27,523 nt of DNA, taken from NCBI RefSeq assembly GCF_001507435.1, contig NZ_LMWH01000282.1:1-27523 (forward strand). Direction: 5' to 3'. This stretch comes from Streptomyces sp. NRRL F-5122. GTDB lineage: Bacteria > Actinomycetota > Actinomycetes > Streptomycetales > Streptomycetaceae. The notes below the pieces were generated by a model, which was not told the DNA's origin, did no database searches, and saw only the letters and a program-made list of their open reading frames with translations. The position numbers and the translations under genes are program-made. Every line of letters begins with the position of its first letter. Positions within the stretch are counted from its first letter, which is position 1. Shown one piece after another: positions 16,152 to 21,539 of the stretch.

Positions 16152-16871
16152 ATGTCATCGACCGTCGACAGCCGTATGCCCGAACTGCATCACGCCCACC
16201 GGGACGTGACCGGTGGTTGGCTGCGCCCCGCCACCTTCGGCGTGATGGACGGCCTCGTCTCCAACTTCTCGCTCGTCGCCGGCGTGGTCGGCGGCGGCGC
16301 ATCGGCGCAGGCCGTGATTCTCACAGGCCTGGCCGGACTGGTCGCCGGTGCCTGCTCGATGGCCACCGGCGAGTACACGTCGGTGTCCTCGCAGTGCGAT
16401 CTGGCCCGTGACGAGATCGCCACCGAGCGGCGCGAACTGGAGGCCAACCCCGACGAGGAACTCCGCGAACTCACCCTGATCTACGAGGACAAGGGGCTGC
16501 GCCCGGAACTGGCCGCCGAGGTCGCACGCGAGATCACCGCCCAACCCGATGTGGCCTGGCGCGTGCATGTGCGCGAGGAACTCGGCATCGATCCCGACGA
16601 CCTGCCCTCGCCGTGGACGGCGGCCGCCTCGTCGTTCGCGGCCTTCGCGGTCGGCGCCCTCATACCGCTGCTGCCGTTCTTCCTCGGAGCCTCGGGCATC
16701 GTTCCGGCACTGTTGATCAGCGCCGTGGCACTGGTCGTGACCGGCGGCGGCATAGCCCGCCTGACCGCACGCCCCATGTGGTTCGGCGGACGGCGCCAAT
16801 TGCTGCTCGGTGGTCTGTCCGCCGCGGTGACCTACGGCGTCGGTCTGCTGGTGGGAACGGGCGTTTCATGA
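16152..16871 (+). CDS. VIT1/CCC1-family iron/manganese transporter
   Basis: A 239-residue membrane protein of the vacuolar iron transporter family. Two helices come first, with Asp33 (FGVMDGLVSNFS) and Met70/Glu74 (SMATGEYTS) at the positions that line the metal path. A charged cytoplasmic helical domain of about residues 82-150 carries several Glu residues expected to bind Fe(II) or Mn(II). Three more helices complete the protein. VIT proteins export ferrous iron or manganese from the cytoplasm, so next to an importer this one probably acts as a relief valve. The gene lies 88 bases after the ATPase with a weak ribosome site (GAACGGA). Its stop overlaps the ETF start as ATGA. Confidence 0.88.
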   Translation: MSSTVDSRMPELHHAHRDVTGGWLRPATFGVMDGLVSNFSLVAGVVGGGASAQAVILTGLAGLVAGACSMATGEYTSVSSQCDLARDEIATERRELEANPDEELRELTLIYEDKGLRPELAAEVAREITAQPDVAWRVHVREELGIDPDDLPSPWTAAASSFAAFAVGALIPLLPFFLGASGIVPALLISAVALVVTGGGIARLTARPMWFGGRRQLLLGGLSAAVTYGVGLLVGTGVS

Positions 16872-18715
16872 CCGATCCACTGATACCCCCCGGCGGTGCG
16901 GCGCGGGGACTGCGCGTCGTTGCTCTGGTCAAGCAGGTTCCGTTGGACGGTGGCTCCGGCGATCTCGATCCGGTCGGACGCCTCAGACGCACCGGCCAGG
17001 ACACGGAGATGAACCCCTGGTGCCGGCGTGCTGTGACCCAGGCGGTCCGGCTCGCGGCCGGGCCCGGCGGCCACAGCACCGCCGTCACGATGGGACCGCC
17101 CCGCGCCGTGGACGTGCTGCGCGAAGCGCTCGCCTGCGGGGTGCAGAGCGCCCTGCACCTGACCGATCCAGGCTGGGCCGGCGCCGACTGCCTCGTGACG
17201 GCCAAGGCACTGGCCGCGGCGCTCGAAACGCACACCGACGCCGAAGTGATCCTCGTCGGACGCAGTTCCGTGGACGGCAACACCACCGCCATCGGCCCCA
17301 TGGTGGCCGAACTGCTCGGCCTGCCGTTCGTCGGGGCGGCCCTCGACATCGACGTCGCCGAGGAGGGCGGAGCCCGCGTGCTGCGCGCCACGCTCCAGTC
17401 CGAGGAGGGACGGCGCGCGGCGCGGGTGGCGCTGCCGGCCGTGGTCGCCGTCGCCGAGCGTTCGTGCCGCGGGGCCAAGGCGTCGTCCGACATGTGGCCC
17501 GGCACCGACCGAATCCGTACGGTGTCACGGCGGGAACTCGGGCAAACCGGCCCCGTGACCAGCCCGACCCGGGTGACAGGGGCACGTCGCCAGGCGCGGG
17601 TGCGCACCCCGGTGGTGCTGTCCGGCACCCTTGACGAGCAGGTGGAGCAGGCCCTCGATCTCTGGCAGTCGCGGACGGAGCCGGCAGCCGCGGCCGCCCG
17701 CGAGCCCGTGCCGCCGCGGCGCCGCGGCACGCCGTTCGAGCGGATCGTGGCGCTGACCGGGCCGCCGGAGACGGCCGAGCCCCGAGCGCTCCTGGGCGAG
17801 GCGGCGGCCGTGGCCGCAGGCTTCGGCGCCCGGGTCACCGCCGTCGTCCTGCCGGGCGCCGACACCCGCAACTTCGGGGCGTGGGGGGCCGACGAGCTGC
17901 TCGTGCTGAGCAGTGACGCGCCCCGGTCGGCAGCGGCCGCCCTGCACGTGTGGATCATGGAGCATGGCCGTCCGTCCGCGCTGCTCAGCTCAGCCCGCTC
18001 GTGGGAGCGCGAGGTGCTGGGCCGGCTCGCCGTACGTCTGGACAGCGGGCTGATGTCCGATCTCGTTGCAGTGGAGACCCGCGACGACGGCCTCGGTCCG
18101 TGGCTGGTCGGAACGAAGCCGTCGGGCCAGTCGACCCTTGCGGAGATCGACAGCCTCAGCTCCGTGCAGATCGCGACCCTGCGCACCGGAAGCCTGCCGC
18201 TGCGCACACCGCGTACCGACGCCGGGCCGCTGCCCATGCGGCAGCTGGACGTGCCCCCGGACCCGACCCTGCGGGCAGGACCGCTCGAGCCGGACGCAAA
18301 CTACGACGCGCTGGAGCGTGCCCGGGTCGTCATCGGCATCGGACAGGGGGTGGATCCGGGCCGGTACGCCGAGCTGGAGCCGCTGCGCCTGCTGCTGGAC
18401 GCCGAGCTCGCCGCCACCCGCAAGGTGACCGACACCGGCCGGCTGCCGCACTCACGCCAGCTGGGGGTCACGGCGCGCGCTGTCGCACCCGAGCTGTACC
18501 TCGCGCTGGGCATCTCCGGCAGCACCAACCACATGAGCGGGGTGGACCGAGCGGTGACCGTGCTGGCCGTCAACCACGACGCCGGTGCACCCGTCTTCGA
18601 GCGGTGCGACATCGGGATCGTCGCCGACTGGGCGGCGGCCGTGGAGGTGCTGTGCGCGGCCCTGGACAAGCGCCGGCGACTGACCGGTGGGCTCCCCGCC
18701 GAGCGAGGAGATTAG
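16868..18715 (+). CDS. Electron transfer flavoprotein, beta and alpha subunits fused in one chain
   Basis: A 615-residue single chain. Residues 1-250 are ETF-beta-like: RVVALVKQVP near the start, TEMNPWCRRAVTQAVRL, then the GRSSVDGNTTAIGPMVAELL signature at 131-150. Residues 275-615 are ETF-alpha-like: TKPSGQSTLAEI, VVIGIGQGVDP near 487, ARAVAPELYLALGISGSTNH (543 onward) and LAVNHDAGAPVFERCDIGIVAD. The last part is the FAD-binding domain. ETFs carry electrons from dehydrogenases to the quinone pool or another acceptor; they are normally two genes, fixB/etfA and fixA/etfB. Here the order is beta then alpha with no stop between. The Q of the usual GISGxxQH is Asn. No ETF dehydrogenase or acyl-CoA dehydrogenase is nearby, so donor and acceptor are unclear. 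The start overlaps the VIT gene by four bases. Confidence 0.88.
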   Translation: MTDPLIPPGGAARGLRVVALVKQVPLDGGSGDLDPVGRLRRTGQDTEMNPWCRRAVTQAVRLAAGPGGHSTAVTMGPPRAVDVLREALACGVQSALHLTDPGWAGADCLVTAKALAAALETHTDAEVILVGRSSVDGNTTAIGPMVAELLGLPFVGAALDIDVAEEGGARVLRATLQSEEGRRAARVALPAVVAVAERSCRGAKASSDMWPGTDRIRTVSRRELGQTGPVTSPTRVTGARRQARVRTPVVLSGTLDEQVEQALDLWQSRTEPAAAAAREPVPPRRRGTPFERIVALTGPPETAEPRALLGEAAAVAAGFGARVTAVVLPGADTRNFGAWGADELLVLSSDAPRSAAAALHVWIMEHGRPSALLSSARSWEREVLGRLAVRLDSGLMSDLVAVETRDDGLGPWLVGTKPSGQSTLAEIDSLSSVQIATLRTGSLPLRTPRTDAGPLPMRQLDVPPDPTLRAGPLEPDANYDALERARVVIGIGQGVDPGRYAELEPLRLLLDAELAATRKVTDTGRLPHSRQLGVTARAVAPELYLALGISGSTNHMSGVDRAVTVLAVNHDAGAPVFERCDIGIVADWAAAVEVLCAALDKRRRLTGGLPAERGD

Positions 18716-18724
18716 CCTTGCGAC

Positions 18725-19312
18725 ATGGCCATCGACACCCGCACCGAGCCCCCTGCCACGGATCCGACGCAGGGCCCCTGGCTGCTGCTGATCTACCGCG
18801 TGCCCAACGAGTCGTCGGGGGCGCGCGTAGCGGTGTGGCGGCAGCTGAAGAGGCTGGGCGGGTTCTATGTGCAGCAGGCGGTGTGTGTGCTGCCCGACCG
18901 CGGGGAGCTCAGGGAGAAGCTGAGCCGGATCCGCGAGCGCATCGACGAACTGGGCGGCTCCAGCGTCTTCCTGACCCTCGCCGATGTCGAAGAGGACGCC
19001 CGCGTCCAGTTCGTAGAGGGCCTGCGCGGCCAGTCGGCGAAGGAGTACGCGGAGATCGTCGAGGAGTGCGAGACCAAGTTCTTCAAGGAGATCGAGTTCG
19101 AGCGCTACCGCGACAACTACACCTTCGAGGAGGCAGAGGAGATCCGCCAGGACCTCGAGAAGCTCAAGCGCTGGCTGCACAAGGTCGAGGCGCGGGACTG
19201 GATGAGTGCCGACGGCAAGGAGCTCGCCCGGCAGAAGGTCGCCGAGTGCGAGCGGATGCTGGAGGAGTTCGAGGCGGACGTCTATGAACGGACGGACGGC
19301 GAGGCGGGATAA
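18725..19312 (+). CDS. ChrB N-terminal-domain protein (chromate-resistance-protein-like)
   Basis: A 195-residue soluble protein matching the N-terminal domain of ChrB. It opens WLLLIYRVPNESSGARVAVW, followed by RQLKRLGGFYVQQAVCVLP, and continues with long charged helices (KFFKEIEFERYRDNYTFEEA) and EARDWM. In ChrB proteins this domain is linked to a second domain and regulates the chromate pump ChrA. Here the second domain and chrA are both absent, so 'chromate resistance' is only a family label. It starts nine bases after the ETF stop and ends the rightward array. Its stop is 25 bases from the stop of the convergent rpiR gene. A possible metal- or redox-linked regulatory role fits the VIT/ETF context but is inferred. 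Confidence 0.82.
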   Translation: MAIDTRTEPPATDPTQGPWLLLIYRVPNESSGARVAVWRQLKRLGGFYVQQAVCVLPDRGELREKLSRIRERIDELGGSSVFLTLADVEEDARVQFVEGLRGQSAKEYAEIVEECETKFFKEIEFERYRDNYTFEEAEEIRQDLEKLKRWLHKVEARDWMSADGKELARQKVAECERMLEEFEADVYERTDGEAG

Positions 19313-19337
19313 GCCGCGGCCCCAGCCGGGCGGCGGC

Positions 19338-20264
19338 TCAGGTGCGGCGCCGTCCCCCCTTGCGGGTGCCGTTGCGTTCGTGTGCCCGCGCCGCGAAGCG
19401 GGCGTCGAGCAGCTCCCTGAGCTGGTTGCGTTTGTCGAAGGTGCGGATGGCCCGCTCCTCGTCGCGCGCCGCCACGGCCAAGGTGAGCGCCTCCAGCACG
19501 ATCAGGAACATACTCTGGCCGCCGTACATCTCCGGCCGGCCCGTCGGGGCGGTCAGCACGGCGTCGGTCCACTCGTCCAGCGCCTCGCGCAGGGTATCGG
19601 TCAGCAGGACGGTGCTTGCTCCCGTGTCCGCGGCGTGCTGGAGGGTCACTTCCAGCTCGGGCCGGATGCGGTTCTGCGCGATGATGAGGACCACGTCGTC
19701 GGGTCCGAGTGGCAGCAGCCTGTCCACGAGCTGGAAACCGGTGTCGGAGGCCGGCCGGGCGCGGTAGCCGAGCCGGTTGAGCCGGGTCACGGTGTACTCG
19801 ACGAGGCTCGCGTCCCCGCCCAGGCCCCACACCAGCGTCTCGTGGGCGCCCGCGATCAGCTCCACTGCCCGGCGGAAGTCTGCCGGGTCGAGAGTGCGCC
19901 CCAGTTCGTTGAGCAGGTCGGCCCGCTCGGCGAGCAGACTGCCCACCACACCCTCGGGGCCCTCGCTGAAGTTGCTGATCGTGTTGTGCAGCAGGTGGGT
20001 CGGCGTCAGCAGGGTGCCGAGGTGCTCCTGGAGGGTGCGCTTGAGGCCCGGAAGCCCGTCGAACCCGAGGGACTTGGCGGTGCGTACGACACTGGCGTCA
20101 CTGGTGCCGGTGGCCGTGGCGATCTCCTCCGCGGAGGAGAATGCCGCCTGCTGGGGATGTTCGCACAGATAGGTGGCGACCTTGCGCTCGGTGGGAGTGA
20201 GCGACTCGTAGCGTGCAGTCACTCGCTCCTGCAGAGTGGGCAGTTTGCGGGCAGCGGACGTCAC
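19338..20264 (-). CDS. RpiR/MurR-family transcriptional regulator with SIS domain
   Basis: A 308-residue regulator. The N-terminal RpiR helix-turn-helix domain spans about residues 10-85, with SLTPTERKVATYL and the recognition region SSAEEIATATGTSDASVVRT, then AKSLGFDGLPGLKRTL. The C-terminal SIS (phosphosugar-binding-type) domain spans about 120-280, with LVWGLGGDASLV and VVLIIAQNR. Most RpiR proteins sense sugar phosphates, but here the usual SxSGxT turn is replaced by IIAQNRIRPE, so the ligand may not be a sugar phosphate. GTG at 20264 has GAGGAG upstream; the open frame before it covers the promoter. An own-promoter operator (20301-20314) suggests autoregulation, and the same palindrome controls the neighbouring operons. 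Confidence 0.9.
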   Translation of the reverse strand: MTSAARKLPTLQERVTARYESLTPTERKVATYLCEHPQQAAFSSAEEIATATGTSDASVVRTAKSLGFDGLPGLKRTLQEHLGTLLTPTHLLHNTISNFSEGPEGVVGSLLAERADLLNELGRTLDPADFRRAVELIAGAHETLVWGLGGDASLVEYTVTRLNRLGYRARPASDTGFQLVDRLLPLGPDDVVLIIAQNRIRPELEVTLQHAADTGASTVLLTDTLREALDEWTDAVLTAPTGRPEMYGGQSMFLIVLEALTLAVAARDEERAIRTFDKRNQLRELLDARFAARAHERNGTRKGGRRRT

Positions 20265-20300
20265 GGCTGCGGCTCTCCTCGGTTCACCGGCGAACGGGCT

Positions 20301-20314
20301 GTAGCGGATACTAC
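20301..20314. promoter_or_regulatory. Candidate RpiR operator, copy 4 (autoregulation)
   Basis: GTAGCGGATACTAC lies 37 bases before the rpiR start and overlaps its predicted -10. It is the copy that links the motif to this regulator. Confidence 0.75.
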
Positions 20315-20337
20315 GCGCACTAGCCGGTTCACGACAA
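20308..20337 (-). promoter_or_regulatory. Predicted rpiR promoter
   Basis: On the minus strand there is TTGTCG (20337-20332), an 18-base spacer and TAGTAT (20313-20308). The -10 box lies entirely inside the operator, as expected for a self-repressed promoter. Confidence 0.6.
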
Positions 20338-20346
20338 AGTGTCGAG

Positions 20347-20378
20347 GGGTGGGCCCGGAGTCCTTGCCGGGCCCACCC
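20347..20378 (-). terminator. Strong stem-loop after the small membrane-protein gene
   Basis: Bases 20347-20358 and 20367-20378 form a perfect 12-bp G/C-rich stem (GGGTGGGCCCGG) with an 8-base loop. The stem lies 20-50 bases past the stop of the minus-strand membrane-protein gene and just before the rpiR promoter. No U-tract follows, which is normal for Streptomyces terminators. Confidence 0.75.
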
Positions 20379-20398
20379 ACCGTGCCGTACCGCATGTT

Positions 20399-20617
20399 TC
20401 ACGACTTGGTCGGCCTCACGTCGATGGCCAGGCTGACAGAGAAGGCGCCCACCAGCAGGACGCCGCCGACCACGGCGAGGGTGGCGTCCCCGAACAGTCC
20501 GAGCGAGAGGACCGCCAGCAGGACGGCCAGGGCCAGCACCACGGCGACCGCGATCTTCCAGTCGTCGCCGATGACGAAGTCGTACCAGAACTGCCCGAAG
20601 GACTTCAGGAACCTCAT
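20399..20617 (-). CDS. Small two-helix membrane protein
   Basis: A 72-residue protein. A short amphipathic start (MRFLKSFGQFWYDFVIGDDW) is followed by two hydrophobic segments (about residues 21-43 and 45-66) and a short polar end. I do not recognise a named family. Its ATG overlaps the stop of the larger membrane protein in an ATGA quartet, so the two are almost certainly co-translated and may form a complex. A strong terminator hairpin follows. Confidence 0.75.
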   Translation of the reverse strand: MRFLKSFGQFWYDFVIGDDWKIAVAVVLALAVLLAVLSLGLFGDATLAVVGGVLLVGAFSVSLAIDVRPTKS

Positions 20618-21411
20618 CGCACGTTCTCCTCGAACGGACCGGCAAGGGCCGGTGTGCTGGTGCGGGGGGTGCGCAGGGCGCTCACGAAGACCCGGCTTAG
20701 GAGGAACCACACCATCAGCAGGCCGACGATCGCCACGTCGTGGCCCGGCCATTCCAGGCTCTCCTGGCCGGCGCGGAAGATGCCGATCCCCTCCACTGCC
20801 CAGTAGGTGCCGAAGGAGGCGAGCAGCAGCCCGACGCCGTACTTGAGCAGGTTCTCGTCGATCATCGACAGCGGGCGGCGCACCGCGAACGCGATGCCAA
20901 GCACGATGACCACCGCGGCCGCGGCGCCCACGCTGGCCGCGGGCACGTTGTCCGCGTTCAGGCCGAAGGTGATGACGATGAAGACGACCTCCATGCCTTC
21001 GAGGAACACGCCCTTGAAGGAGACCATGAAGGAGAACATGTCGAGCCGGCCGGCGCTGTGTCCCGCCGACTTGGCCGCCTCGACCTCCTCGCGGTAGATC
21101 GCGTCCTCGTCGTGGACGGCTTTGCGGCCCGACGAGCGGAGGATCGCCTTCCTCAGCCACTGCAGGCCGAATATCAACAGTAGGCCGCCGATGACCAGTT
21201 GCAACGCGGCTTCGGGGAACCAGCGCCCGAGCGCATAACCGGCGATCGATGTGACCACGGCGAGTACTGCCAGGGCGGCGGCCACTCCGGTGAGTGCCGA
21301 GCGCCAGCTTCGGGTGTAGCCCATCGCCATGACGATCGTCGTCGCTTCGACCATTTCCACGAAGCAGGCGACGAAAGTCGCGGTGATGAGTCCCCAGGTT
21401 GCCGCATCCAT
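20614..21411 (-). CDS. Polytopic membrane protein, possible metal transporter (COG4280-like)
   Basis: A 265-residue protein with about seven hydrophobic segments. Two acidic intramembrane motifs stand out: FVEMVEATTIV in the first helix (residues 17-27) and FLEGMEVVFIV after a charged cytoplasmic loop. Paired acidic motifs of this kind recall cation permeases such as the UPF0016/GDT1 group (ExGD) and FTR1 (REGxE), but the sequence fits neither exactly, so metal transport is an inference. The first ATG at 21411 has AAGGAGAGGAG upstream. It is coupled to the 72-residue membrane protein downstream and diverges from the aconitase gene across a region with two related palindromes. This could tie a cation need to an iron-sulfur enzyme. 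Confidence 0.75.
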   Translation of the reverse strand: MDAATWGLITATFVACFVEMVEATTIVMAMGYTRSWRSALTGVAAALAVLAVVTSIAGYALGRWFPEAALQLVIGGLLLIFGLQWLRKAILRSSGRKAVHDEDAIYREEVEAAKSAGHSAGRLDMFSFMVSFKGVFLEGMEVVFIVITFGLNADNVPAASVGAAAAVVIVLGIAFAVRRPLSMIDENLLKYGVGLLLASFGTYWAVEGIGIFRAGQESLEWPGHDVAIVGLLMVWFLLSRVFVSALRTPRTSTPALAGPFEENVR

Positions 21412-21437
21412 GGCGGCTCCTCTCCTTGGGTCAAGTT

Positions 21438-21453
21438 TGCAGCATCTGCTGCA
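21438..21453. promoter_or_regulatory. Palindromic operator candidate A
   Basis: TGCAGCATCTGCTGCA is a perfect 7+2+7 inverted repeat between the divergent membrane-protein and aconitase genes. It adjoins the -35 of the aconitase promoter and lies just past the -10 of the leftward one. Confidence 0.65.
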
Positions 21454-21483
21454 TTGTTACGCTAGTTACATGCAACATATGTT
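21454..21483 (+). promoter_or_regulatory. Possible aconitase promoter
   Basis: TTGTTA (21454-21459) and TATGTT (21478-21483) are separated by 18 bases. Palindrome B covers the -10 box. Confidence 0.45.
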
Positions 21484-21488
21484 GTCAA
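21459..21488 (-). promoter_or_regulatory. Possible promoter of the membrane-protein pair
   Basis: On the minus strand there is a consensus TTGACA (21488-21483), an 18-base spacer and TAGCGT (21464-21459). It interlocks with the rightward promoter, and palindrome B covers its -35 end. Confidence 0.55.
21471..21486. promoter_or_regulatory. Palindromic operator candidate B
   Basis: TGCAACATATGTTGTC holds a perfect 12-base palindrome at 21473-21484 and matches candidate A at 11 of 16 positions. The two centres are 33 bases apart, about three helical turns, as for two dimers binding the same DNA face. Confidence 0.6.
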
Positions 21489-21539
21489 TAATGGAACCGC
21501 CCCTGTCCGGGAGACGGGAAGCAGGAGGGAGCAGAGCGG

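Noticed and set aside
19312..19338. AGCCGC/GCGGCT arms between the convergent chrB-like and rpiR genes as a terminator
   Set aside because: Only a 6-bp stem with a 15-base loop, within the stop codons of both genes. Too weak to call.
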